DNA of 64,000 bases from Podospora pseudoanserina (taxonomy: Eukaryota; Ascomycota; Sordariomycetes; Sordariales; Podosporaceae). The position numbers and the translations under genes are program-made. The stretch covers positions 2,790,001-2,854,000 of the forward strand of contig NC_085920.1 of the NCBI RefSeq assembly GCF_035222485.1, in the 5' to 3' direction. The notes beneath the pieces are model-generated. The model was not told the DNA's origin. It did no database searches and worked only from the letters and a program-made list of their open reading frames with translations. Positions within the stretch are counted from its first letter, which is position 1. Each line of letters opens with the position of its first letter. Of the stretch, positions 33,717-46,500 are shown one piece after another.

Positions 33717-35288
33717 CTTCGGTAGAACTAAGGAATCGAGTAATGTGTGTTTGTTCTGGGGAGAGCGCAGTGTTCGCGGAGCGAGGTTCGTGAGTAGAAA
33801 GTTGGTGGACAGTGGACGATGTCTAACGTCTGAAGGTTTGGGGATGAAGGGTGGAAATGAGTAGAGTCACCGGTTTTGGATGCAAAGTTGGAAATGAGGG
33901 AAGGGGCAAGGCGGAAAGCACCAGCGACAACCACAAGGCGAGCGGGATGCCGTGGGTGGGCTGGCCTGGACGGGTGACGACCAGTGAAATTTGGGTGGGC
34001 GAAGGGGCCTGTGCAAAAGCCCCTCTGGCCCCCCCCCTCGTCCACTCCTGTTTAGGACCCGATTACCACCCGATGGAAAGATCAACACGTGACAAGTCAA
34101 ACGACGCGCCAGGTCCAAGTACGTCACTGCTTTGACTTGACTGGCATCAGCCAGCGCCAACTTGCGACATTCAGGAGTGGCGTCTCTGAAACTTGCTGCC
34201 TTGTCTCAATCCTAATGTCAAGACACATCGCCATAAAAAGAAACACCGAGCCACATCCCATCAGAGAAGTCCCAGTCCAGCATCACCCTCCAACCCCCAA
34301 CATAGACAAACCCCCAAGGTTTATTTGCTCTTACCTACAGTTTATTATGGCGGTCAGGCATATGCCAACACACAGAGGGGTCGGGCAGCCAGTTCCACCG
34401 ACTACTACCTGGCATCGGTTAAGATAGATTTCTAGAACGTTCAGCAGTCAAATCGTGATCCTATATATCAGATTGGGACCCTTCACATTCCTAGGTCGGC
34501 TCCTACACGACCGCAATGCTTGCTCGGAATGAATTGCAAATATGGCTCAGAATATCAACGCCGATGAAACAAGCGAATCCTTTTTTGTCATTGCTAACTT
34601 GATCTATCTCAGCCTTTGCCTGGGGTGCTTTGGGCATTGGAGATAGGACTATCAAGAGTGGCTATGTAAAATGATTAAGCAAGCCATAGTATGTTGACTC
34701 TCACGAGCCAAGGCCGAGAACACTTCCCATACGACCTGAACCTAGCCAGTCTTCTAGAGCTATTCTATCGGTGCCATCATGAGAGGTTGAGAAACTGAGG
34801 AGATACAAACTGCGGGGCAACGGGGATCCCTGCAAAATGAACATCAAAGCTCCGTCGCCTGTCAACAACAGTGTCTGCCGCTCATCAGTGGGGTGACTCC
34901 CTCAGGCCACCCCGTCATAGCCGATACGAACAAGGTGGGCTGTACAAAACAGTGGGGCCATCAACCTCGAACCCGCCGTGTTGTCCCGCTTCGACGGAAG
35001 CTTTGACGTCCACTCGACCTGCTGGGAACTCCCGAAGGTAGAAAAGCTCTCCACTTCCTCTTTGAAGCTTACCTGCTCAAACTTGTGATCAGACCATCGG
35101 TTCTCCCCAGAACTACTCCGTCATCTCAAGAAACTGAAAACAATTGTTCCCAGTTGTAAGATCCTCCTCTCTCTCTCTCTCCCTCTCCCAGTCATTGAAC
35201 AAACCACCGGCGTATAATATTCAAGACTAATTGCAATCTGCTGACACCTTTCTAACTCTCAAAGACGACCCCCACAACACCAATCACA
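33717..35288. promoter_or_regulatory. Divergent intergenic region, 14-3-3 / IF1
   Basis: About 1.6 kb holding both promoters. It has a CACGTG hexamer at 34086-34091 and a CT-rich tract at about 35162-35190, typical of a transcription start zone in fungi. No gene is seen. Confidence 0.5.
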
Positions 35289-35972
35289 ATGCTTCGCACA
35301 TCATTCACCAAGGTCGCCCGCCCTGCGCTCTTCTCCCGCTCGTTCGCGATCACCTCGCGCGCCATGGCTGCTGGTGACACCGGCGCTCCCCCCAAGACCG
35401 GCGGCCAGGGGTACGTTCATCTTCCTTCTACCTCAATAACATAATGACGCACCCGGCCCCTCCAACAATCACGAAGGAATACAGACACGAGGATATGCCG
35501 GAGCTTGCGGGGGGAAGAGAGGAGCTCTACGGATGAGGATTTAGAGCAAAGCAGGGTCATGACATCAACCTCCCTAGCTCCCTGGCCCGAGCCGAAGCTC
35601 CCTTCCCCTCTGCAGCCAGGTGTATCCCGGTGGCAACTCCGGCTCAGGCATACCCCTCCTATTTGTCTCCAAACTACCACGCATATCAATCACAAAAACC
35701 AGGGAAGAGTCCATAATCAGCTAACATGGTAAACAAAACAGTGATGCCTTCCAGCGCCGCGAGAAGGCCCAGGAGGACTTTGCCATCCGCCAGCGCGAGA
35801 AGGAGAAGCTCATCGCCCTCAGACAAAAGCTCAGGGAGCAGCAGGACCACCTCCAGAAGCTCTCTGACCACATGTCAGTAGTCAGGCTCCATTATACCCT
35901 TGAACTCCCGGTACTGATGTATTCGAAAACAGCGACGAGATCACCAAGGAGCAGGGTGGCGAGCACAACTAA
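35289..35972 (+). CDS. INH1: Mitochondrial F1F0-ATPase inhibitor IF1
   Basis: IF1 binds F1 at low matrix pH and stops ATP hydrolysis when respiration fails. Exons are 35289-35410, 35742-35873 and 35933-35972; all junctions keep frame and the product is 97 aa. Residues 1-25 are an Arg/Ser/Phe-rich mitochondrial presequence (MLRTSFTKVARPALFSRSF). The inhibitory region follows (DAFQRREKAQEDFAIRQREKE), then a long helix with leucine heptads (LIALRQKLREQQDHLQKL) for dimerisation. The first intron is 331 nt, long for this region, and splits presequence from inhibitory helix. The second is 59 nt. The family is firm. Confidence 0.94.
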
Positions 35973-36551
35973 ATATTTATCTACAAGATTAATAACCACG
36001 CGCTCTTCTCGGTTTGGCTGTCAACTCCAATTTGACCAGCCACATCATCACTCAATGAAATCATGGCACCAACCATGAACAACAGCCAGGAAAGAAAGAG
36101 GAGAGAGAATAGGAGGATAATGAGTTGACATGAATTGTGAACTCAGTTGTACGAGTACATAGCCTTTTTTCTGCTCTTGACTTTGTCTACCTGCTTGATT
36201 TTGCGATCAGCACAGCCTTGTCTTGCACGCAAATTCGAAAAATAGCAGACTTGAACAAATCTACAAATCACTTATCTCTGCCAAAGGCCCAGTGATACCC
36301 TCAATCTTGTTAGCTACCAAAGCTACCAGTATCAGAAAAAACTAACAAAACTTTCCATTTAACAAAAAACTCCCTCACACAAAACCCTCAACACCCATCC
36401 ACTCCAAATGATACCCATCATTTGTGTTGTTGTTGTTGTTGTTTGTTAACCGCTAATACTCCGGGGCAACTTTTCCACCCCCCTTCCTGTTGAGGACTGA
36501 TTACATATTTCCATCACCTCCCCGCCATTCCTTCAACCCCATCATGATGTT
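35973..36551. other. Convergent 3' intergenic region
   Basis: Between the stops of IF1 and NSP1. It contains a short (GTT)n run near 36425-36445. No gene is seen. Confidence 0.6.
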
Positions 36552-38673
36552 TTACTTGAAACCGCCCCCCCGATAGGACCGATAAAAGCTCTCGGCAGCA
36601 TTGCTCTCTGTCTCCTTGACACTCCCACCGCCCATATTCCCCGTCGTCTTCTGCGCGGCCTGGACCTTGGCCTGGAGAGCCTTGGCGTTGGTGTCGATCC
36701 ACTGCAGCTGCGTCAAGTGGCTGTTCAAGACGCGGACAATCTGAGAGAGCTACACAATTCAAAAGACATCAGTAAACCATCAGCAGACAAGGGGTTATAC
36801 ACAGAACAAAACATACCGGATCATCACTCATCCCTCCCCTCCCCAAACTCCCACTCATGTCATTAATCTCCTTGATCATCTTTGTCAAATCCTTGCCCAT
36901 ATCGTCCAGCCGATCCGTCAGCTTCTCCGCCAGTTTGTACGTTCTCTCCCTCTCCTGATCCGGCCCCGTGATCTGCTCCTCCCGCGCCAAATTCACCCCC
37001 TGCTTGGCATACAGCTCGTCCAGCTCCTGCTCATACCTGTCCAGCCAAGCCCCCAGCTCCTCCTGCTGGCTCTCCACCCCCTGGAGCTGACGCTCAATCT
37101 CGTTGCTGGCGCGTTCCGCTTCGTGGGTGGAGTTGAACAGGCGCTGGATCTTCTCGCCGTTTTCGACGAGCATGCGATCCCACTCCGAGACCTTGTTGGC
37201 TTGCTCTTTGAATTCCTTTTGGTATTTGGACAGGTCTGTCGCCCAGCGGGTGATGATCTCGTCCATGGTCTTGTTCTTGAGACGGGGGAGCTGGGAGGCG
37301 GGGCCGAGGGTGGAGGCTGTGAGGTTGGCGGCTGTCTGGGCTGGGTTGGAGGGTGTGAGGCCGGAGGTGGTGGTCGTGGTTGTAGCCGCGGGCTTGGGTC
37401 CAAAGAGACCTCCAGCTGCGGGAGCAGAGGAAGTAGCAGCAGCTGTGGTGGCAGCAGGCGCTGTGGTGCCCGCCGCGGGAGCTCCGAAGAGACCCCCGGT
37501 TGCCGGGGCCGTGGTAGCGGCTGGTGTGGCGGAGGTAGTAGCCGCCGAGGTGGTCGCCGGGGTTCCCGTTCCGAACAGAGTGCCGGCTGGCTTGGAAGCA
37601 CCCGCTGGGGCCGTAGTAGTAGCAGCTCCAGCACCAAAGAGACCCCCGGCCGCTGGGGCCGTAGTGGCAGCAGCAGTTGTCGCGGCGGGAGCAGTAGTTG
37701 CAGCAGGGTTTGAGAAAAGACCACCAGTTGCCGGTGTCGAAGCAGCAGGGGCGGTGGTGGCAGGAGCTGCAGTGGTAGCCGGCTTGGGTGCAAAGAGATT
37801 GCTGGCCGCCGGGGCGGTTGTTGCACCAAATAGGCCCCCGGCGGCCGGGGCAGTAACAGCAGGCTTTGTCGTGGTATTAGCCGTCGAGAACAAACTACCG
37901 GCTGCTGGCTTCGCGGCATCCGCTGGAGGAGCGCCGGCCGGGGTAGTTGAGCCCAATCCACCGGCGGCGGCACCGCCGAACAATGGCTTAGCGGGAGTTG
38001 ATGTAGCACCAGCACCTGTGGCCCCCGCAAACAGACTTCCTCCACTGCCGCCGGCACCTGCAAACAGTGAGCTACCGGCTGGTTTCGCGGCGGCGGCAGT
38101 CGTTGGTGTGGTTGACGCACCTCCAAACAAACCCCCAGCAGCCGTTGTTGGTGTCCCTGTAGTCGTGCCAGAGGCGGCAGGAGCAGCACCTCCAAAAAGC
38201 GGCTTCGCTGGAGCGGCAGCAGTTGCACTGTTAAACAGGGACGATGGAGCTGCTGTCGTGGCGGCCGGGGCAGCAGTCGAAGCACCTCCAAACATCGCCC
38301 CAGTAGTTCCAGTCGTCCCTGTTGTCCCAGCAGGCTTGGCGAATAAACTGCCTCCTGCTGAAGCTCCAGCACCCCCTCCAAACAGGCCTCCTCCGGTGGC
38401 AGGCGCTGCAGTCGAGGCTCCGGCGGTGCCAAAAAGACTCCCAGCCGGTTTCGCGGCGCCGGCGGCTGTTGTGTTGCCAAAAAGACTACCGCCGGCTGGT
38501 GTGGTCGATCCAACCGCGGCTGAACTTGGGTTGCCGAAAGAGAATGATGGAGTTCCTGTGGTTCCTGTAGCTCCTGAAGCTGCTCCGAATATGCTACCCC
38601 CAGCCGGCGCCGCTGAGGTGTTCGCCGCACCCGAGCCAGCGTTGGATGATGGTGTGCCGAATGTGAAGGACAT
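36552..38673 (-). CDS. NSP1: FG nucleoporin NSP1
   Basis: A central-channel nucleoporin (Nup62 family) that forms a coiled-coil trimer with Nup49 and Nup57 and lines the pore with FG repeats. Exons are 38673-36817 and 36749-36552, with a 67-nt intron, giving 684 aa. Residues 1-438 are almost only Ala, Gly, Thr, Pro and Ser with about 15 FG units, mostly GLFG, SLFG or PLFG; only one FSFG is near the start (SFSFGN). About seven further units read LFA, LFS or LFN. Residues 439-684 are the Nsp1_C coiled coil (MDEIITRWATDLSKYQKEF, later YKLAEKLTDRLDDMG). ATG 38673 (MSFTFG) is the family start; the frame stays open upstream to 39219 but that part looks like leader. GC-biased repeats keep other frames open as shadows. 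Confidence 0.95.
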
Positions 38674-39558
38674 GTTTACGGTCGTGATGCTTCCGATCGA
38701 CGATGGCAAGTCTGGGAAAAGGACGGGGTCTTGAAGTTGGCGACTTAGAAGAGAGGCGATAAGAGCTCCAAGCAGCCCAACACAACCCCAGTTGCTTGGA
38801 GAGGCAGCTAAGGGAGAGCGCAAAGAGAGCACCCTTTGGTCGCGATGTCGAGATTTGTTGATGCAATTGGCCTTGTTGATGGAATTCTGAGACGTGCCGC
38901 AGCTTTGATCGCAAGAAAGTGGGTTGAGATGTTGCTGTAGCAAAGTCGCTTCGATTGTTGACTTTTCGATGCAGAAGCGCAAAGCAGAGCAGAGCGTCGC
39001 GATTGATTGGACTTTTTGGCAGCTGTCGAACCGCGCCAGGAAAAAAGCTCCGTCAGCCTCACCAGTTGCACGCGCCCAAGGTGCCAAGCATCCACCCAAC
39101 GTTGCACAGAGCACAAGGCTGAGAGTGTGCATTGCCCCACTCTCCTCCCATTCAACTAGTCTAGCGTGTGGGGTACAACCATCTCGAGCTCCGCATTGGA
39201 TTCCATCGTCCCTCCACACTGCTCAACTCCAACTCGCAAGTCACTGATCAGCCGACCTGACCTGGCCCCTCCCGCTTGTCTTGTCTCGTCAGTTTACAAA
39301 AGAACTACGTCCATGTATGCGTACCCAACTTGATCCAAAACCCTGACCCTGCTTCTGCCGCCACTTAATCGTGCATCAGGAGTGCTACCTCACCACCCTT
39401 TTGCGCACAACACAACTCCTGCAGCCTTCAAGGTTCCCCTTCCCCTTTGACCCCTCCCGCCCACCTGTCTCTCAGTGAAACCGCCAACCACTGAGAAACC
39501 GTTGCTCTTTGAGGGAAAGAACACACATACAATCTTCGTTCTTCTCACAACAGACACC
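38674..39558. promoter_or_regulatory. Divergent promoter region, NSP1 / LAA2-like
   Basis: 885 bp between two divergent starts. CT- and CA-rich near 39400-39555, as expected for the leader of the right-hand gene. No gene is seen. Confidence 0.5.
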
Positions 39559-41305
39559 ATGTCATCTGAAAGAAGAAACAGCTTGTCGCCTCCTGAGAGG
39601 CGTGGCACCGTTGACCCTGGTGCTCATGACCTAGGTACTATTGCCAGACTTCTTTCTACTTCTTACTTGGAAACAATGCGCGAAACTAACTTTTTCCAGC
39701 GGAATCCGATTCCGAAGAACACTATTCCGACGCCCAGTCTGGGCCAGTTGGGTCAGCGCCTCCGTCACCCATCCCGAGAACCAGAGTCGAGAGGGTCGAT
39801 GACAAGCCTGCTTATGGGGAAGTTCCCGGCACCGAGGCTTACAGCAAGAGAGAAGGGGATGCCGAGCCGGACGAGATAGCCATCATCCCCGACCCCCTCG
39901 ACCCAACACCCGCCGAACCGGAACGTCACGCCCGGTCTCCCACCCCTGGCGGACATCCTATTCCCAAGACAGTGGTGGAGGAGGCACCAGATGCTGAGGG
40001 CTCAGTGACACACCCGGAGGTGGAGGAGAGACACAAGTCGGATCCGCATCCGGATGTTACCATCAAGGCTGACGGGAAGAGGGTGGAAGATAATGGTACG
40101 GATGCGTAGTTTTTGCCTTTTTTTCTAGCACAGCCAGCCTGCTCTACACGCTTTCACTTTCTTTTCTGTTCTTCTATAGCTCAGCCGGTATTGACGTGTG
40201 GTTTTCCTGCGTAGATGCCCCAATATCACCGTCTTTAAGTACTCCTGTGTCGACACGCTCCAGAAGAAAGTCGTCAAATGCCAGTAAAAGACCCGCGCCA
40301 CTCAGCCCCACGTCACTGGGGCCTTCCGAGGGTGGAGATGACGCGGTGGAGGGCGATGAAGATGATGATGACGACTTTGGGGATGACTTTGACGACTTTG
40401 AAGAGGGCGGCAACGACGATGACTTTGGTGACTTTGACGACGGGTTCCAACAAGTCGAGGAGACACCGCCAGCACCTCCTCCACCAGCAGCGGCGCCAGC
40501 TCCGGCCCCAGCACCAGCTGCCCCCGCCCTATCATTTGTAAGCCTTCATTGCCCATCCAACCTATATATCATATGCTAACTTTGTCCATCTCAGCCTATA
40601 CCCACCTTTGACGACCTCGACCCCTCCGAAATCCACACCCTCACCGAGCCCTACCTCTCGGCCCTCTTCCCACCCCCAGACGCCGTCGACCCTCTGCCCT
40701 CCCTCTCCAACGAAAACCCCGTCTTCCTCACCCCCCGGTCCGCCTCCCTCTGGTCCCAACTCGTCGCCCCTCCCCCGCTCCAACCCCCAGATTGGATCCG
40801 CTCCCGCATCCGCCGGCTCTTCCTGGTCTCCCTCGGCGTGCCGGTAGACCTAGATGAGATCCTGCCCGCCTCCAAGCAAAAGAAACTCGTCCTCCCCTCC
40901 CTCCACCGGTCAACATCCAATGGCTCGTTCCAATCTGGCGACTCAAGGAGTGTCTCCCGCGTCCGCGCGGCCGCATCGACAACATCGGTCGACTCCCAAG
41001 GAAACCTCAAACCCCCCAGGGCGTCAAAGAAACAACCTCAGACATCAGAGGGAGTAGGCAGTAAAGAGAAGAGTTTGGATTTGCTAAAGGCAAGGCAGCT
41101 GTGCATGACCACCGACGAGGCGATGAACGGGATGACAGACAAGGAGTTGAGGGCGCATGTGGAGAGGTTGGAGAAGATGCAGTTTGAGGCAAAGGACGTG
41201 CTGGATTATTGGCAGAAGAAGACGGACGAGAAGATTGGGGATCGGGAGGCGTTTGAGAAGGTGATTGAGAACTTGGTGAAGCATGCTAGGAAGGCTAGGA
41301 AGTAG
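39559..41305 (+). CDS. LAA2-like AP-1/clathrin accessory protein
   Basis: Resembles the fungal family of yeast Laa2 (YBL010C), which with Laa1 helps place the AP-1 clathrin adaptor. Exons are 39559-39634, 39700-40095, 40215-40537 and 40595-41305; introns are 65, 119 and 57 nt, giving 501 aa. The N-terminal 230 residues are disordered and acidic. Around residues 190-230 are stacked acidic-Phe motifs (DDFGDDFDDF, DDFGDFDDGF) like those that bind the gamma-adaptin ear, followed by a Pro/Ala run. The folded C-terminal part starts at PIPTFDDLDPSEI and includes WIRSRIRRLFLVSLGVPVDL and a terminal coiled coil (ELRAHVERLEKMQFEAKDVL). The family call rests on this layout and my memory of the family; no search was possible. 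Confidence 0.75.
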
Positions 41306-41862
41306 ACTGGGAAAGGGGGGTGAACGGAATTACAAGGACAGAAAAAGTGTTGGAAAGGGAAAGGTTACGAAAAGGGCAGAAAGGTTCCAAGCAGGTTACC
41401 TTGAGGTTTTTGATTTATTACGGCAGTTACTAGATAATGAAGGGGGAGAAAAAGGTTGCACAGGAGGCAAAATTATAGAGATAATAGACCAAGTTTGACA
41501 CACTACTGGACCTTTAATCGAAGATGCAACTGTTGATCCAGATATCCATGCTTTCTGTCAAACATAAAGTTCTGTTTGATGGCATGACTTTGAGGATGCC
41601 CTTTTCGGAGCTGCATGAATGTCTTTCAACTGTGAAAATACACATGAGCAGTTATTATGTATCGCTACGTATATAAATTCCGAGTGGGCAATTCAGAAAA
41701 AAACAGGCAATCCCTTTATTTTCGCTACTCTACCCCAGTCTTGGCATATAAACACCACCACCCCCCCGCCTCCCTGCCTAACTTTTTGTGAACCATGCAG
41801 CAAAGAGCAGATGAGAACCCCTCTCATTCTACCGTCATTATCATCAAAATATAGTAGGGTGT
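41306..41862. other. Convergent 3' intergenic region
   Basis: Between the stops of the LAA2-like gene and eIF2-gamma. No gene is seen. Confidence 0.6.
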
Positions 41863-43509
41863 TTAAGCGGTGACAGGCTCGACCGTTACGCCACTGTTTG
41901 ACTCAGTTAGCAAAATATTCATGAAGATCAAGAAAACCAGAGGGGGAAAACTTACGCAGCGATGGTAGCCCAACCAATGAGACGCCAATGCTTCTCGATA
42001 CGTCTGCTAAGCGCAACCTTCTCGCCAATCTTTGTGCAAGCAGGAGATGTAAGCTGGAGCTTGGCAGCATCCTTCTTGATGGCAACAACCTTGGCACCGG
42101 TGGAGGTGGAACCAATGTTGACCATGATAACCTCGTTCTTCGCAAGCTTGTCGACCTTGGCCTGCTTGCCGTCGGCCGTCTTGACACCGAGGAGGCGGCG
42201 GAGGAGGTAGAAGTTGACCTCGATCTCACTGTAGATGTCGGGGAGGCGGCCCTTGAGACCGAGGACGAAACCGACAAGACGATCGGCTCTGCAGAGGGTA
42301 GGGTCGATGCGGGTACCGACACCAATAAGACCGCCGGGAACGGCGTACTTCAGCTCGTTGGCCTCAGAGTTGAGAGACACAATACGGCTGAAAATGGGCG
42401 TACACTTGAGATCACCCCTCTCGTCGCGAGTAACGATACCGGGGCGGATCTCAATCTCGTCACCGAGCTTGAGCAGACCGTGAAGAACGGAACCACCAGC
42501 AACACCACCCTTAAGCTCCTCAATCTCGGCACCGGGCTTGTTGACGTCGAATGACCGAATGACGATCATGTGGGGGTCCATGGAGAAATCTCTCGGAGGG
42601 ATGGGGATGGTATTGACGATAGCGTCGTTGATGGCGTCGATGTTAAACTTGAGCTGGGCCGAAATGGGGATAATTGGCGACTTGCCAGCGACTGTGCCTC
42701 TGATGAACTTGAGAATAGACTCGTGGTGCTGCTTGGCAGCCTCTTCTCTCATAAGATCGACCTTGTTCTGGAGAATGATGATCTTGTCCAACTTCATAAT
42801 CTCGATGGCGGCCAAATGCTCAGAGGTTTGAGGCTGAGGGCAAGATTCGTTACCGGCAATGAGAAGAAGGGCGGCGTCCATGACGGCAGCACCTGACAAC
42901 ATGGTACTCATGAGAATATCGTGACCGGGGCAATCAACAAAGCTGGTTCTTGTTAGCAACTTTCCTCAGCAGCCGCTCGCCTCTATGTGATACTTACGAG
43001 ACATGGCGCAACAGTCTGTAAGTTCCCGTGCAGCCCTCACGCTCGCAAGGAGGGTCAACCTCCTTCTCGCTCTTGTAGCTCCTGTAGCATGTCGGCCTCG
43101 GGCATTCTGGGCTATCGCACTTGTAGATCTTGGCGTTGGCGTAACCCAGCTTGATGGTAATGTTGCGGATCAGTTCGTTCTTGAAACGAACGGTCTGGAC
43201 GCCAGAGATGGCCTTGACGACTGTGGACTTTCCGTGAGCGACGTGGCCGATGGTACCGATGTTGATGGTCGCTTGCCGCGCAATAATCTCGGCTGTGAGG
43301 GGGGTAAGGCTCTTGATGTCGAGGTCCTTCGGGTCTGTTTGAGGGGGCAGAGGTGGTCTCTGGACAACTGGGGCAGGGGCACTCTTCTTCAGGGCCGACT
43401 TGGGCTTGTCGAGGAGGTCGTTGTCGGAATCATGGATATCGACCTGGGACTCGCCGGAGTCTGAATCCGACTCGGGGATATCGTTACCGAATTTGTCGTT
43501 GGCCGACAT
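41863..43509 (-). CDS. GCD11: Translation initiation factor eIF2 subunit gamma
   Basis: The GTP-binding core subunit of eIF2, which carries initiator tRNA to the small ribosomal subunit. Exons are 43509-42998, 42942-41956 and 41893-41863; introns are 55 and 62 nt, giving 509 aa. The last exon codes only ten residues. The N-terminal 75 residues are acidic and Ser-rich. GTPase motifs are complete: GHVAHGKST (G1), DCPGHD (G3), NKVD (G4) and SAQ (G5). The zinc-ribbon insertion is present with paired cysteines (CDSPEC, CYRSY, CEREGC). Domains II and III follow ([28 protein letters not shown]). Length and motifs match the family and the gene looks intact. Confidence 0.97.
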
Positions 43510-46500
43510 GGTGATGGCTTCGTTCAGCGGCGGGGTAGTTGGTTTTGGGGTCTTCCTGTGGTTGTTTCGGCGCGCCGGTTTGGTCGCTCGATCAAGTACT
43601 CGGCGAAGTTTTCTTTATGGGGGCGACGCGGTGGCTGCGTTGCGTGGTTTGCGGAATTGCCGGTGGAGGAAGATGCCGACCAAAAGCAAAGGGTGGGATA
43701 CAGTATTTGGAAGAATTTCGTGTGCAGTCATACACATTTGCGACTCATCCTTGCCTTACCACTGGTGGTGCTGCTCTAAACTTTAACCAATAAAGGTTAG
43801 CGCCACCTGCCCCACCATGACCGATAAGCACCGATAAGCCTCCAGATGTGGGACAATTCACTTTGAGCTCACCTCGTGAACAATTAAATGGAGACTGCTC
43901 TTGGGTTTTCACACGGGAACTGCCATTATTCTGTCCACAATCTGATACTTTGCTCTCGAGTCTTAACAATGCTAACTGTAAGCCTCATAATAGCAAAAAG
44001 GGTCTTAACAATAGCAAGGAGACCTGGCACTTCGTCCGGTTCCAATAGCTTCAACTGTACGTTAGCACTGCCAAAGAAACAGAGTTGGTCAGTGTCAAGA
44101 CCTGTCAAGGACCCGGTTGCAGCTCCCAGCCTGTTCACTCATGGATAGGTGGCTATTGTCATTCATCCAATAACCTGAAGCATCACATGCTCCCCTGAGC
44201 AAGACTAAAGCTCACAGTCACACAGGATACGGCATGACATCACTTTGGATGTTCAATTCTGTTGAAGTTCTCCTTTCTTTCGTCAGAGTGGCTCTTGGAA
44301 ATTACCCACATAATTGAAGACTCTAGAAGGCGCGAATATGAGTTTATTCACTTTAAATGGTGACATGGCTGTCACGGAAGCTAAGTGTCAGAAAGTCATG
44401 TGGCAGAGATGCACTATTCACCATAACCATAACAGTCACAGGTTCACTTTGCCTTGGTGAGTTCATGACACCGACGCTTCGACTCGAATGATCATGTTTT
44501 GAGAACCAATACGTTTGTGGTTATAATGCTATTCTTAGGGGGAAAGGGGTGTATCTTTAGACAAAGACCAGCCATTCCCCGCTTCGTTATATGTGGAATC
44601 TGCTGCTCACCACGTGGACCTTCCTTTGCTTTGCGGCTGTTCAACACGGCCGCTGTTGAAGTGATCCCACGTCAAAGTCAACAGCAGACTACCTCTTTAG
44701 ACAAGTGTGACAACAAAGGCAATTTATCTCGTTTCACCCCTAGAAAGATATCGCTGTGAGTCCAACCTCACATCTGCCGAAATTCACAAAGTTGTCCTAG
44801 AACGCGAAAAGAAAAGATACTAAACAATCACAACATTAATTCCAAGGACTGCTCAGTGGCAACACGGAATCCACAGCAATGTGCTGAAAATTAGCGGAGA
44901 ATTCTGCTATCAGACTAATCATCAAATCAAATCTAGAGGGCCTGTCTGGACTCAGTCGTGAACGGTGGGTCTACTGAGTGCCTCACAGCTTCACTTTTCA
45001 TTTCAGTTCTCACACACGGAAGTTATCTAAGTGAAAATAACTGGATATACCAGTCAACACTAGCATAGCTTTCACGCTAGATACACAATCTTGCTACGAT
45101 TATAAGCTCCTTGCCCATGGTATATCACGAAGCCACTTGTCTAAGTCCTCATATACAAGAGGGTTTCTGGGGCCCTATAAAGATGTCTCAAGTCCTTTCC
45201 CTCTATTCAAAGTTATTGCCCTGAATTGTACTGACCTGATATATATCCTCTGCTCTCTCTCCGAACATGGCTCAGTACTAACATCCTCATCATCATAAGT
45301 CACATGTTTCTTCTTGATGTTCAAGCTTGATCACACAGATTCACAAAAAAAGAAAAAAACGCATCAGATGAAGCCAGCCAGTCAGGTAATTCCACAATCA
45401 TCATTGGCCAGTTCATTCACCACCGCTCAACTTCCACGTGTTGGGCAAAGCTAAGATCAAAACCCAGAAAACCACGAACCCACTGCTGCCTTGCAGAGTC
45501 AGTTGAAAGACTAAATACTCCACATACAAAGCTGTCTTTCTTATTGGAAGTGAATGGTCCCATTGCACCAACTAAAAGCCTGGTTATGTTTCATGTTTGA
45601 GAAGTGAACAAGCAGTCATTGGAGGCTATGGCTGCCAGGTTTTGTTGTCATTGCCTAAGCCCAAGGTAGGTACATTTTGCATGTGGGTTTTGTTGTGAGC
45701 TGCGTGACATTGAAGGCGACGATCGCATGTGTCATCTCAGTGGTGTTTAACGAGACCGAAGCCAAATCACGGCGAGCTCAGAATAGCTTCAAGATCTGAA
45801 GGTCAGGTGCGTGGTCCTTGTTTAGCCAGCACAGCAACAGTCTAGGACAACATCCCCAAGCCTCTTCAGCTCAGTGTCAGTAGTCTACCAGCGTAACACC
45901 GCTAACCAGTGATCTAGAAGCATTACGAGACGATCACTTCCTCGTATGCCCATCTGTAACAGCCGCAAGTCAAGTTTGACATATACGACCCGCATAAGCC
46001 ACGAACGACACGCAAACTTCCTTTTCAGCCCTCCCTAGCAAAAGTTTCAGCCCTGAAGCCACCTATCCACTTGCGACTCCGGGCACACTCTCGGGGGGTG
46101 CGGAGAAAAAAGAATGTGACTGGCCATGTGGCCACCTACGGTCAGAGGAACAGCGGCATCCGGAAGAATTCCTAGCGAGGAAGAGAAAGAGGTGTCTGTG
46201 ATGGGCATATCTCTGCCCTAGTTGTACATGGACTACCGGGTGTAGGACAAACCACCCGTCCACCCACCACTCCAACACCAACCCCGCCCTCAGAACGGAA
46301 CACAAGCAGGATTACGATAATGGAAAGAATGCAGAGGTCTCTTTTTTCTAGGACACGATTAGCGTGCTCGATGCTATTCATACATCGAAAGGAGCCAGAA
46401 AAATCAATATTCTTGGTAAGCTAACGGCGTATAGAAGTGGGTAAATATCGCCCGAGCCAACGGCTCCCAGCGGGTTCCCAGTGCCACGGCCCTTTCTCGA

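Noticed and set aside
34961-34985. Possible tRNA B-box on the minus strand
   Set aside because: The sequence has GGTTCGAG but lacks the following CC, and no A-box or cloverleaf fits around it.
37103-38734. 543-codon plus-strand frame opposite NSP1, and a 545-codon minus-strand frame at 36993-38630
   Set aside because: Both are shadows of the low-complexity FG region, Ala/Pro/Val or Arg/Leu/Pro-rich with no domain. NSP1 explains the sequence.
38674-39219. In-frame extension of NSP1 upstream of MSFTFG
   Set aside because: The sequence is Cys/Leu/Ser-rich without FG character and the family starts at MSFTFG.
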